Shown here: piece after piece, positions 1 to 6,560 of the stretch | Numbering within the stretch: the first letter of the stretch is position 1 | Layout of the letters: the number at the start of each line of letters is the position of its first letter | Assembly (NCBI GenBank): GCA_035544835.1 | Contig: DASZZV010000012.1 | Location: forward strand, 1 to 28,427 | Source: DASZZV01 sp035544835 | GTDB taxonomy: Bacteria; Acidobacteriota; Thermoanaerobaculia; Gp7-AA8 | Reading direction: 5' to 3' | Length of the DNA stretch: 28,427 nucleotides | Translations under genes and position numbers: made by a program | The notes under the pieces: model-generated | What the model was told of the DNA's origin: nothing | Database searches by the model: none | What the model saw: the letters and a program-made list of their open reading frames with translations, nothing else

Positions 1-39
1 GCTCCATGACACCGTGGCCGGCACTGTGGCCCGATTCTG

Positions 40-282
40 ATGGACACTGAAAAACCCGAGCCGGATACCGAAAGCGATCGGGAGAAGAGCCGGGCCAATG
101 CCCAGATGCTCGAGGCTTCATCGCTCGGGTTCATGTTTCCATTGGCCATCGGCATCGGGTTTGGCATAGGCTATTGGATGGACCGGCTTTTCGGGACCAA
201 GCCATGGCTGACCCTGGTCTTCACCGGCTTCGGAATCGCCGCAGCCTTCGTGAACCTGTTTCGCTTGGCCCTGCGAAAGTGA
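40..282 (+). CDS. atpZ: AtpZ/AtpI-family small membrane protein of the F0 ATP synthase operon
   Basis: This 80-residue protein has a charged N-terminus (about residues 1-25) and then two membrane helices, one around residues 28-48 and one around 54-76. The first helix carries the glycine-rich stretch GIGFGIGYWMDRLFG, which is the hallmark of the AtpZ-type proteins (ATPase_gene1 family) found just ahead of F0 genes. Family members are thought to help assemble the c-ring or to move Mg2+/Ca2+; that role comes from the family, not from this sequence. The gene is the first of an operon with an AtpI-like gene, atpB and atpE. Its stop codon overlaps an ATG at 282 in the arrangement TGATG, which is probably the ancestral start of the next gene. 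No clear Shine-Dalgarno sequence lies before the ATG at 40, and the real promoter may be upstream of the window. Confidence 0.85.
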   Translation: MDTEKPEPDTESDREKSRANAQMLEASSLGFMFPLAIGIGFGIGYWMDRLFGTKPWLTLVFTGFGIAAAFVNLFRLALRK

Positions 283-290
283 TGTCCAGC

Positions 291-611
291 CCGCATTTCT
301 CACAGGGTGTAGTCGCTAGTCGGGTCAGTGCGATCGGCCTCTTGTGTGGCACAGGCACTCTTGCCTGTGTGTCGGCCGTCGAGGCCGACCTCCCTGTGAG
401 TCGTCGCAGGAACGCCGCGGCTCGACGCCGCGGCACACAGGCAAGAGTGCCTGTGCCACACAGATGCCCCCCGCACACCGCGAGTTCGGCGGCCTTTTGT
501 GTCTCTGGAGCGAAAATGCGCAACCCGTTCGTCGCTTCGCTCCTCAGGGCAGGCTCCGCAGACAGGCTGCTATCCGTTTCCGCAGCAGAAACCCTGTGAG
601 AAATGCGGGCT
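291..611. mobile_element. Repeat cassette bounded by 21-bp inverted repeats, at the 5' end of the AtpI-like gene
   Basis: A perfect 21-bp inverted repeat (288-308 and 591-611; core CCGCATTTCTCACAGGGT) brackets about 280 bp. That interval contains copy 1 of the 29-bp-TIR palindromic element (343-462) and unassigned DNA. The trinucleotide AGC occurs at 288-290 and again at 612-614, so it could be a 3-bp target duplication. Removing 324 bp (288-611, or the equivalent with one AGC kept) joins ATG TCC at 282 in frame to AGC GAC GAG at 612. That would restore a TGATG-coupled start for the next gene. No transposase is present, so it would have to be a non-autonomous insertion. The boundaries are an inference. 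Confidence 0.5.
343..462. repeat. Palindromic element copy 1 (29-bp perfect terminal inverted repeats)
   Basis: The arms at 343-371 and 434-462 are perfect inverted repeats beginning TGTGTGGCACAGGCACTC. Between them lie two more hairpins: stem 371-377/383-389 with loop GTCGA, and stem 414-420/428-434 with loop CTCGACG. The two loops are complementary to each other. The same element occurs at 16904-17024 and 21185-21305. It encodes nothing. The short open frames that cross it in several directions (for example the peptide CGTGTLACVPRRRAAAF) are by-products of the palindrome. Confidence 0.9.
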
Positions 612-1028
612 AGCGACGAGCTCGTGGAGGCGAGAGCTGGGGGGAGCGGAGGTCGCAGTCCTCTCCTGGCGCGGCTCAGGAAGTACGCGATTTACTGCTA
701 CCTGTTTTTCGGCCTCATCGTCACCTATCTTCATGGGTTACACGGTCTGTTGGAGTTGACTTGTTTTGCCCTCGTGGCTATAGTCAACTTTCTCTGGCTG
801 GAGGAGATTGCTGACGGTCTCCTGCAGCCTGCGCCTCAGAAAAGGCCGTGGAAGATGGTGGCACGCGCCTTGGCGCGTTTCGCCCTTCTAGGCTTGGCGC
901 TCGCGGTTGTAATCTTCGTTATTGGATATCACCCGGTGAGTGTGCTCCTCGGTTTTTCGGTGATCGTAGGAGCCATCATGATCGAGGCGGTATGCTCGAT
1001 CTTCAGATCAGAGAAGTTGGCGAGATAA
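603..1028 (+). CDS. atpI: AtpI-like ATP synthase subunit I membrane protein
   Basis: The product is 141 residues with four likely membrane helices in two hairpins: about residues 29-45, 47-65, 84-104 and 108-130, starting at ARLRKYAIYCYLFFGL. Topology, size and position between the AtpZ-like gene and atpB fit the ATP synthase I family, whose members assist c-ring assembly; the function is inferred from the family. The start is uncertain. The ATG at 603 lies inside the inverted repeat at 591-611 and has no Shine-Dalgarno, and a GTG at 624 is an alternative. The ancestral start was probably the ATG at 282, which overlaps the atpZ stop and is in the same frame, but the repeat cassette brings in a TGA at 597. 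The gene may therefore now be poorly expressed or start at a new site. The stop lies 4 bp before atpB. Confidence 0.7.
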   Translation: MRASDELVEARAGGSGGRSPLLARLRKYAIYCYLFFGLIVTYLHGLHGLLELTCFALVAIVNFLWLEEIADGLLQPAPQKRPWKMVARALARFALLGLALAVVIFVIGYHPVSVLLGFSVIVGAIMIEAVCSIFRSEKLAR

Positions 1029-1032
1029 ACGT

Positions 1033-1737
1033 ATGCATCATGAGAGCTCCATTCTTTTCGGGCCGCTGAATGCCCTCTGGCACAGCCTCGGGTTTCGCTC
1101 CACGATTCCCGATCACGTGGTCATGGCCCTGCTCGTCCTGGCCATCAGTTGCATTCTCTTTCCGCTCGCCACGAGGCGACTCAGCCGCGATAACCCGGGC
1201 CCGTTTCAGCATGTTTTGGAACAGGTCGTCGACGCTTTGAAAGGTCTCCTCACCGAGATCATCGGCCATGATGCCGCCGAGAGATATCTCTACATCATCG
1301 GCGGCTTTGCCTGCTTCATCTTCGTGTCGAATATCTTCGGGCTCTTTTTCTTCCTGCAGCCGCCTACGACCAACACCAACACCACGTTCGCCCTGTCTCT
1401 GACCGCATTCGGCTATTACAACCTCCAGGGCATCCGGGTGCAGGGGATCTGGCATTACATCAAGCATTTCTGGGGGCCGATCTGGTGGCTGGGGCCGCTG
1501 ATGTTTCCCATCGAGATCATCGGCCACCTGGCCCGGATCCTGTCTCTCGGCATGCGCCTGTTCGGCAACATGTTCGGCGAGCACATGGCCACGGGGATTT
1601 TCATGGGGATGGTCCCCTTCATCATTCCCTGGCCCATGATGGGTCTTGGTGTTTTCGGTGCTCTGCTGCAGACCTTCGTCTTCATCATGTTGACGTCGAT
1701 CTATATCGGTGGTGCTGTGGCGACTGAAGAACATTGA
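1033..1737 (+). CDS. atpB: F0F1 ATP synthase subunit a
   Basis: The 234-residue membrane protein is the stator channel half of F0. It lies against the c-ring and forms the ion half-channels. Several hydrophobic helices are evident. The most diagnostic stretch is ILSLGMRLFGNMFGEHM near residues 171-187, which holds the arginine essential for rotation and the conserved asparagine. The C-terminal helix pair ends GAVATEEH. The ATG at 1033 follows the AtpI-like gene by 4 nt with only a weak Shine-Dalgarno, so translational coupling is likely. Length matches the shorter bacterial a subunits (about 230-270 residues). The genes for b, delta, alpha, gamma, beta and epsilon do not follow, so they must lie elsewhere in the genome. 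Confidence 0.97.
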   Translation: MHHESSILFGPLNALWHSLGFRSTIPDHVVMALLVLAISCILFPLATRRLSRDNPGPFQHVLEQVVDALKGLLTEIIGHDAAERYLYIIGGFACFIFVSNIFGLFFFLQPPTTNTNTTFALSLTAFGYYNLQGIRVQGIWHYIKHFWGPIWWLGPLMFPIEIIGHLARILSLGMRLFGNMFGEHMATGIFMGMVPFIIPWPMMGLGVFGALLQTFVFIMLTSIYIGGAVATEEH

Positions 1738-1770
1738 TCGGAACCCGATCTGAATATGGACGCATCTAAA

Positions 1771-1778
1771 AGGAGGAG
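1771..1778 (+). promoter_or_regulatory. Strong Shine-Dalgarno of atpE
   Basis: The sequence AGGAGGAG lies 6 nt before the GTG at 1785. A TTG at 1779 directly abuts it and is too close to be used, so this site decides the start at 1785. It is among the strongest ribosome sites in the window, which fits the need for many c subunits per complex. Confidence 0.85.
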
Positions 1779-1784
1779 TTGTCA

Positions 1785-2102
1785 GTGAAGATTTTGAAAA
1801 TCACATTGTTTGTTGCGCTGCTTGCCCTGTCGGCGAGTGCGATGTTCGCGCAGGGGGCCGCCACCGCGCCGGCCGGCTCTGCCATTCGTTGGGATCTCGT
1901 TGCCGCGACGGTTGGTCTCGCCATCGCCGCCTCGGCCGGTGCCATCGGCCAGTCACGAGCCATCGCCGCTGCCCTGGAGGGAATGGCCCGAAATCCGGGA
2001 GCGGGTAGAGCGATTCAGACAGCCATGATCATCGGTCTGGCCCTCATCGAGTCGCTGGTCATCTACGTCCTGGTCGTGGCCTTCATCATCGTCTTCAAAT
2101 AG
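1785..2102 (+). CDS. atpE: F0F1 ATP synthase subunit c with a signal-like N-terminal extension
   Basis: This is the rotor-ring subunit. From the GTG at 1785 it is 105 residues. A Sec-like leader (MKILKITLFVALLALSASAMFAQ) precedes the usual two-helix hairpin, and such leaders occur in some c subunits. Helix 1 contains GAIGQSRA, the polar loop is ARNP, and helix 2 contains GLALIESLVIY with the ion-binding glutamate. Compared with the Na+-type ring of Ilyobacter, the equivalents of Gln32, Glu65, Ser66 and Tyr70 are present, but Thr67 is Leu. This makes Na+ coupling possible but unproven. It is the last gene of the operon, 47 bp after atpB, and is followed by a terminator. Confidence 0.95.
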   Translation: MKILKITLFVALLALSASAMFAQGAATAPAGSAIRWDLVAATVGLAIAASAGAIGQSRAIAAALEGMARNPGAGRAIQTAMIIGLALIESLVIYVLVVAFIIVFK

Positions 2103-2113
2103 GATCGCCCCAA

Positions 2114-2158
2114 GCACAAAACAGAGAGCCCGCTTCGAGCGGGCTCTTTATTTTGTGC
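2114..2158 (+). terminator. Rho-independent terminator after atpE
   Basis: A 9-bp stem AGAGCCCGC/GCGGGCTCT with loop TTCGA (2125-2147) is followed by TTATTTT. The surrounding GCACAAAA and TTTTGTGC arms extend the pairing, so it may work in both directions. Confidence 0.92.
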
Positions 2159-2430
2159 CTGCTCCTCCGGGCGTGCTGTGGGGCGGCTCGGCGGAACAGC
2201 AGAAGGTGCTTTGGCTGTCTCTCGGATGAGACCCGAACTATCGAGCATTGTGCTCGACTGACCCGTTGTTCGAAGAGCTGCGGCTTTGCTAATAGCCGCC
2301 GGGCTGGATCGCTGAGCTGCCACGCGCTGCTGTTCAAATTCGGGACGATGGACTGCCGTAATGTTCTGAATGCAGATTTTCTCTGCAGAAGTTTGAGGTC
2401 CTCAAAAGACGCCTAACTACACGGCCGTCG
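2159..2430. other. Non-coding stretch between the atp terminator and the PilZ gene
   Basis: No convincing reading frame, tRNA or known RNA is visible here. Two small hairpins lie beyond the 3' end of the PilZ gene on its strand: TTTGAGG/CCTCAAA at 2392-2406 and GCAGA/TCTGC at 2372-2386. They could help end that transcript, but neither has a good U-tract. Confidence 0.4.
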
Positions 2431-3069
2431 CTAGATCTTCCGTCGTGGGACGCCGAGGTGTTGACAGATGCGGAGCTCGGCGAAGAGGCGGATGAGGCGT
2501 CTTTCCTCGCCGTTTCCGAGCTCGTAGGTGAGACAGAGTCGTTGCACTTCGAGCAATTCCTGGCCCGAGGGAATCGTGAAGCCAGAGTCGGGCTGGTCGG
2601 GAATGAAGACCCCGCGGCGCCGCCAGCTTCCATCAGCGAAGCGGCACGACAGGAACGGGGCTGGAATTCGCATCGCCGTCTCATCGGGGTCGAACGTTGG
2701 CGCCGCCGCTTGCGGCGCTTGACTGCGCGCCCTTTCAATCTCCTCGGAGACGAGCTTCATCAACAGCTGTCGCAGTCTCTCGTCAGAGCTATCGAGCGCC
2801 TGCAGTAGCCGCAACCCAACCTCGGGATGGCCGCTCAAGCTCTCGGAAAGGCGCACGACGGCGCAATCGAAAGCAAGTTGCGCTCCGTCCGACTCGAAGC
2901 GAAGAGTGGCCGCGCTTTGTTCGGCTACTGTGCCGGAGGAGAGCTCGACGCGCGCCCCCAGGACTCCCAGATCGAGAAGGCGCACACCCGTTCCATCGAG
3001 GGTGCCTGCAATCGGCTCGCGCAGCTCGAGCCTTTGAAACTCGCGTCGTTCCTCCGGTCTGGCGCTCAT
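2431..3069 (-). CDS. PilZ-domain protein
   Basis: The 212-residue soluble protein starts MSARPEERREFQRLELREPI. The ERREFQR stretch fits the RxxxR motif of PilZ domains, and LLDLGVLGARVEL (about residues 31-43) sits where the (D/N)xSxxG motif is expected, with Gly in place of Ser. Strands typical of the PilZ barrel follow to about residue 95. A second, less clear domain (about 130-205) has more beta strands and ends in a basic tail. PilZ proteins bind c-di-GMP and control motility or polysaccharide output; with the altered second motif, binding here is uncertain. The gene is monocistronic, transcribed away from the small membrane gene at 3143. A TACAAT hexamer lies 10 nt before the ATG (complement of 3080-3085), with no Shine-Dalgarno. 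Confidence 0.7.
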   Translation of the reverse strand: MSARPEERREFQRLELREPIAGTLDGTGVRLLDLGVLGARVELSSGTVAEQSAATLRFESDGAQLAFDCAVVRLSESLSGHPEVGLRLLQALDSSDERLRQLLMKLVSEEIERARSQAPQAAAPTFDPDETAMRIPAPFLSCRFADGSWRRRGVFIPDQPDSGFTIPSGQELLEVQRLCLTYELGNGEERRLIRLFAELRICQHLGVPRRKI

Positions 3070-3142
3070 ATAGCCCGTGATTGTAACTGCAGCGCTGTGC
3101 CGGTGGCATCATCGTTGCTCCGATGACGGCGGAGGTATGCCC

Positions 3143-3310
3143 ATGAATTGGTTCAGTCTTGCTTTCGTCGGGTGGGTGATCCTCATCATTGCCCTGGCCA
3201 TCGGAGCGCATCAGCTGGGCGCTCCCACGATGTGGGTCGGGATCGGCTCGCTGGCTCTCATCGGAATCGGGATGATCTTCTCGGTGCGCTCAGCCAAGCC
3301 ACCGGTCTAG
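3143..3310 (+). CDS. Small two-helix membrane protein, function unknown
   Basis: The 55-residue protein begins MNWFSLAFVGWVILIIALAI and has two hydrophobic helices (about residues 4-21 and 29-47), with a short loop and a basic C-terminus. I do not recognise a family. The start at 3143 is chosen because GGAGG (3131-3135) lies 7 nt before it; ATG codons at 3137 and 3077 fit less well. It is divergent from the PilZ gene and is followed by a strong terminator, so it appears to be a single-gene unit. Confidence 0.65.
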   Translation: MNWFSLAFVGWVILIIALAIGAHQLGAPTMWVGIGSLALIGIGMIFSVRSAKPPV

Positions 3311-3330
3311 TCCGCATTCCTTCACACGAA

Positions 3331-3360
3331 AAAGCCGGCCTCGAGGCCGGCTTTTGATTT
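3331..3360. terminator. Bidirectional terminator between convergent genes
   Basis: A 10-bp stem AAAGCCGGCC/GGCCGGCTTT with loop TCGA (3331-3354) has a T-run on the plus strand and an A-run before it. It can serve both the small membrane gene on the plus strand and the exported-protein gene ending at 3381 on the minus strand. Confidence 0.9.
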
Positions 3361-3380
3361 GATGCGGGTTCGGGGCGTGA

Positions 3381-4439
3381 CTACTCTGAGCTGACCAACT
3401 TCCGCAGTGCTTCGACGGCGGTCTCCATGCTCAGGTTCTCAGAAAGAGCGACGCTCTTTTGGGCCGACCATCTGCCGTTCATGTAGGAGAGGTACATGAG
3501 GCGACCGCTCTGGGTGAAGTAGAAGCCGTAATTCGCGCTGCCGGGCGAAGAGACCACTGAGATCTTGCTCGACTCGGAGCGGTTGAATTGCGGCGGCCCA
3601 TCAAACTCTCCCCTGTGGACGCCGACCGGTACGTGAAGAACGCCGTTGGGCTGGAGATCACGGCGCGGTTTGATCTGGACACGCTCGAAGCGGTTGGTCT
3701 GCCAGTTGGCGAAGATGACCTCGACCGACTGATGATTCGGGGACTCGAAAATGGCGGGGTGGCGGAAGAAATCGCGATCGAAGTTCGGATCGACGCTGGC
3801 GATCGTGGACTGTGCGCCGTCGGCAAACTCGAGCAGGTCATGGACGACGACTTTGCCCTCGACCTTCTGCTGGTTCTTTTGCTGGTTCATGACCAGCATC
3901 GCATAGCGGCCCGACTCGCCCGTGCCGATTCCGGTCTGATCCCACCAGATGGCGTGGATGATCAGCTGCGGCTGCATGATCGGTTCGCCGGCATCATCGA
4001 ATGCGCTCTCGACTTTCGTGACGCCGATGCGGAGGTGGAATCGGATGTGGAACGCAGCGGCGTCGATGGAGGTCGGCTCACTCCACTGTCCGTCGTGATA
4101 CGAGCAGAAGAGCAGCTCGCTCGACATGGGATTGGGCATGTGCTGCCAGAAGGCGAAGATCGTATCCGAAGCGGAATCGTAGGCCAGGGAAGGATCACTG
4201 TTGATGCCACCGGTGAGGGAGGCCGGAACGAAAACGTTCTCGATTTTTTCGTCTTTCTGAATGGTCAGACGAATGACGCTGGACGAGCTGTTCTCCAACT
4301 CCGGGAACTTCGATCCCAAAAAGGTCTGGATCGTGAACAGCTTCCCGTCTCCGGTGAGCAGGATGTCGCGGTCAACGACCTGCGCAGAGAGTGACGCCGA
4401 AGCGAGCAGCGCGATGAGAAAAACGATCAGCCGTTTCAT
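3381..4439 (-). CDS. Exported protein, possibly beta-propeller (sialidase-like fold)
   Basis: The 352-residue protein has a clear Sec signal peptide (MKRLIVFLIALLASASLSA, cut before QVVD). The mature part is rich in beta strands and has recurring blocks such as SLAYDSASDTIFAFWQH, LLFCSYHDGQWSEPT and LMYLSYMNGRWSAQKSV. These resemble the strand pattern of sialidase-like or BNR-type propellers. No catalytic motif is visible, so this is a fold guess only. Its ATG overlaps the stop of the TPR gene in an ATGA arrangement, making it the third gene of the XRE-TPR operon. It ends at a bidirectional terminator. Export to the periplasm or beyond is expected; the role is unknown. Confidence 0.6.
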   Translation of the reverse strand: MKRLIVFLIALLASASLSAQVVDRDILLTGDGKLFTIQTFLGSKFPELENSSSSVIRLTIQKDEKIENVFVPASLTGGINSDPSLAYDSASDTIFAFWQHMPNPMSSELLFCSYHDGQWSEPTSIDAAAFHIRFHLRIGVTKVESAFDDAGEPIMQPQLIIHAIWWDQTGIGTGESGRYAMLVMNQQKNQQKVEGKVVVHDLLEFADGAQSTIASVDPNFDRDFFRHPAIFESPNHQSVEVIFANWQTNRFERVQIKPRRDLQPNGVLHVPVGVHRGEFDGPPQFNRSESSKISVVSSPGSANYGFYFTQSGRLMYLSYMNGRWSAQKSVALSENLSMETAVEALRKLVSSE

Positions 4440-5317
4440 AATTTGAGGTTCACCATGCTCCTCAAGTCGAGTGCAAAGAGCAGGTCCTTGAGGTGCGGGA
4501 AGTCGGGATAGAACTTCGCCAGATGCTCGAAGTGATATTCCGCACGAGAGGTGTCGCCAGTCTTGTATGCGGCCTCACCGAGAAGATAGTGGGCATTCCG
4601 AACCTGCCGGACTTCAGTGGCCTGATCGAGTCCCATCTCACCGAAGTGAATGGCGCGCTCGACATCGCCGAGCTCGAGATAGCCATAGCAGAGATCGATG
4701 TAAGGCTCGGCGAGGTATCCTGCCGCATCCGCCGCACTGATCATCTGCACCGCCTCATGGATGAGGGCGATTCCCTCGACCAGGTCACCCTGGAGCAGGA
4801 AGCAATAGCCAAGGTTCTGTGTGCAGAAGGCGCGGCTGATGGCTACATCCTGCTCTTCGGAGAGCAACTCCAGAGTTTCAGAGTAATAAGTGATGGCATC
4901 GGGAATCCGTGAGTCGTAAACACAGGCGTTGCCCAGCGCGATGAGAACGTCGCTGCGCCAGGAAGCCTCGCCCGATTCATCGGCGGCCTGCAGCGCGATC
5001 TTGCCGTAAAAGGCTGAGCGCTGAAAGTTCCGCTCGATGAGAAACTTGTGCTGCAGGTTATACGACGCGACATACACATGACGCAGGTTGCGGCGGCGCA
5101 TTACGATCTGCGGCAGTTGCTGCACCTCAGGTGAGCTCTTCTCGAGCGAAATGTGTGCGCCGGCCTTATTGATTACCAACAGCTCGCGCGTCGTTTCGTC
5201 TTCACTCAATTCCAGCGCTTCGTCGAACAGCGCCAGCGATTCTTCGATCTGATTGTTGCGGATGAGCGCCAGCCCCTGTTGCCGCAGCGCCTCAACTTTC
5301 ATGGCCAGGTCAGTCAT
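4436..5317 (-). CDS. TPR-repeat protein
   Basis: From the ATG at 5317 the product is 293 residues with no signal peptide and no membrane helix, so it should be cytoplasmic. It consists of helical pairs of TPR type: VEALRQQGLALIRNNQIEES (about 6-25), WRSDVLIALGNACVYDSRIP, RAFCTQNLGYCFLLQGDL, PYIDLCYGYLELGDVERAI and AHYLLGEAAYKTGDTSRAEY. The start at 5317 has GAGG 9 nt upstream, whereas the ATG at 5326 directly abuts it. Longer frames upstream run inside the XRE gene. The start overlaps the end of the XRE gene by 8 nt and the stop overlaps the exported-protein start by 4 nt, so translation is likely coupled. TPR proteins bind peptides or partner proteins; a link with the adjacent regulator is inferred. 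Confidence 0.8.
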   Translation of the reverse strand: MTDLAMKVEALRQQGLALIRNNQIEESLALFDEALELSEDETTRELLVINKAGAHISLEKSSPEVQQLPQIVMRRRNLRHVYVASYNLQHKFLIERNFQRSAFYGKIALQAADESGEASWRSDVLIALGNACVYDSRIPDAITYYSETLELLSEEQDVAISRAFCTQNLGYCFLLQGDLVEGIALIHEAVQMISAADAAGYLAEPYIDLCYGYLELGDVERAIHFGEMGLDQATEVRQVRNAHYLLGEAAYKTGDTSRAEYHFEHLAKFYPDFPHLKDLLFALDLRSMVNLKL

Positions 5318-5687
5318 TGTCTTCATCCTCGCCCCCGTCCTCCCACCCATCCAAGTCGCCGCCCTGGGACTCCTGCTGCGCTTTGAACTCGATGAAGCTC
5401 TCGACTTCGTGCTGCGCCTTCTCGCTGAGCGTGCGGTAGCGATCGACAAGCGAGAATTCTTTGGGTCTCTCTTCGAAAAATTCGCCGATGCCGAGGTTGA
5501 ACGACTGCAGGATCTTGAGCAGAGTATCGAGTCCGACTTTGTACTCGCCCTGTTCCATCCTGGAGAGGTCCGACTGATGAATGCCGATCTTCTCGGCCAG
5601 CTCGGTCTGCGTCAACTTGCGCTGACGGCGAAGCTGCCGGATCTTCCGGCCCACCAGTTCCATTTGAATCGGCTTCTGAGCTGTCAT
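5310..5687 (-). CDS. XRE/Cro-type helix-turn-helix regulator
   Basis: From the ATG at 5687 the protein is 125 residues. The DNA-binding domain spans about residues 12-70, with the helix-turn-helix TQTELAEKIGIHQSDLSRME and the typical continuation GLDTLLKILQSFNLGIGEFF. The C-terminal part is helical and ends in a very acidic tail (DGWEDGGEDEDND). The frame is open further upstream to 5864, but that extension is basic, has no homology that I recognise and overlaps the divergent permease gene, so the later start is preferred. It heads an operon with the TPR and exported-protein genes. Only about 40 bp separate it from the permease start at 5728, so the two promoters must overlap and this protein could regulate both. 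Confidence 0.85.
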   Translation of the reverse strand: MTAQKPIQMELVGRKIRQLRRQRKLTQTELAEKIGIHQSDLSRMEQGEYKVGLDTLLKILQSFNLGIGEFFEERPKEFSLVDRYRTLSEKAQHEVESFIEFKAQQESQGGDLDGWEDGGEDEDND

Positions 5688-5691
5688 TTCT

Positions 5692-5720
5692 TTGACTTTT
5701 ATGCTGTTGGACAATAGACT
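5692..5720 (+). promoter_or_regulatory. Promoter of the permease gene (leaderless start)
   Basis: The -35 TTGACT (5692-5697), a 17-nt spacer and the -10 TAGACT (5715-5720) place transcription start about 7-8 nt later, on the GTG at 5728. There is no Shine-Dalgarno before any candidate start, which supports a leaderless mRNA. Confidence 0.6.
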
Positions 5721-5727
5721 CCGACGC

Positions 5728-6525
5728 GTGTCCAATCTACGGACTTCGTGGAATGAAGTCAAGAGTTTTCGGCTCGCCTCGAGCTCCCACCTTCTCATCC
5801 AGCTGATCAAACGAGACTTCCGGTCGCGCTTTGCCGGCTCGGCCTTCGGCCTGGCCTGGGCCATCCTTCAACCGTTGAGCCTCGTTACCCTCTACTGGTT
5901 TGTTTTTACGATTATGCTACCGCAGCGTGCCGCGACCGGCAATGGCTATGTCCTCTTCCTCATCTCCGGTCTTCTGCCTTGGATCGGTTTCAATGAAGGA
6001 ATCGTTCGCGGGACCACGAGTGTCATCGACAATGCCGCGGTGGTCCGGCGTCTTCCCTTCCGCAGCGAGATTCTGGTTCTGGTACCAAATGCATCGGCAA
6101 TCCTGTTCGAGCTCATCGCCATTGCGCTCTTCGTCTCCTTTCTGGCGATGCAGGGAAAATCGATGCGCGCGCTTTGGCTGTTGCCCTTCATCGTAGTGAT
6201 GCAGCTGGCGGTACAGGTTGGAATCGGCTGGTTTCTTGCCGCGGCCTATGTATTCTTCCGCGACGTGACCCAACTCCTGGGATTCTTTCTGTCGATCCTT
6301 TTCTATCTGAGTCCGATCATTTATCCGGTGGGCGGTCGCTTCGAGAAATTCTTCCGGTGGAATCCGCTGACACCCCTTCTCGGTTTGTTCCGCAGTGCAA
6401 TCCTGGGTGTACCGTTACCTGACGTAGCCTCGATCGTATTCCTATTAGTATTCGCATCAGTTGGATTGGCTACCGGTCTGCTCTTCTTCCGAAAGGTGCA
6501 GCCGAGCCTTGTTGACCTTCTTTAG
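5728..6525 (+). CDS. wzm: ABC-2 type polysaccharide/polyol-phosphate export permease (Wzm-like)
   Basis: The protein is 265 residues from the GTG at 5728 (274 from the ATG at 5701). A short cytoplasmic N-terminus carries LLIQLIKRDFRSRFAGSAFGLAWAILQP, the conserved entry sequence of Wzm/TagG/KpsM permeases. Six hydrophobic segments follow, including VTLYWFVFTIML, LFLISGLLPWIGF and FFLSILFYLSPIIYPV. The family exports lipid-linked glycans across the inner membrane with a Wzt-type ATPase. Unusually, the matching ATPase gene is not next to it but 9.1 kb downstream at 15659, after three exported-protein genes. The preferred start follows from the promoter spacing. The FG-GAP gene starts 35 bp after the stop and is probably cotranscribed. 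Confidence 0.9.
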   Translation: MSNLRTSWNEVKSFRLASSSHLLIQLIKRDFRSRFAGSAFGLAWAILQPLSLVTLYWFVFTIMLPQRAATGNGYVLFLISGLLPWIGFNEGIVRGTTSVIDNAAVVRRLPFRSEILVLVPNASAILFELIAIALFVSFLAMQGKSMRALWLLPFIVVMQLAVQVGIGWFLAAAYVFFRDVTQLLGFFLSILFYLSPIIYPVGGRFEKFFRWNPLTPLLGLFRSAILGVPLPDVASIVFLLVFASVGLATGLLFFRKVQPSLVDLL

Positions 6526-6560
6526 CTCTTCACCGCACCGCATTAACCAGGGAGACTTTC

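Noticed and set aside
343..462. Palindromic elements read as integron attC sites
   Set aside because: The two inner hairpins recall attC, but the arms are perfect repeats, the copies do not punctuate a cassette array and no integrase is present.
1003..1734. A 243-residue minus-strand open frame opposite atpB
   Set aside because: It is the antisense shadow of a certain gene (subunit a), is low in hydrophobic order and has no ribosome site.
2159..2430. Possible tRNA or small RNA downstream of the atp terminator
   Set aside because: No cloverleaf or conserved T-arm is found, and only short hairpins are seen.
3588..4394. A 268-residue plus-strand open frame opposite the exported protein gene
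   Set aside because: The minus-strand frame has a textbook signal peptide and an ATGA coupling; the plus-strand frame has neither and is a shadow.
5688..5864. N-terminal extension of the XRE regulator to 5864
   Set aside because: The extra 59 residues overlap the divergent permease coding region and its promoter, and the helix-turn-helix family starts near the ATG at 5687.
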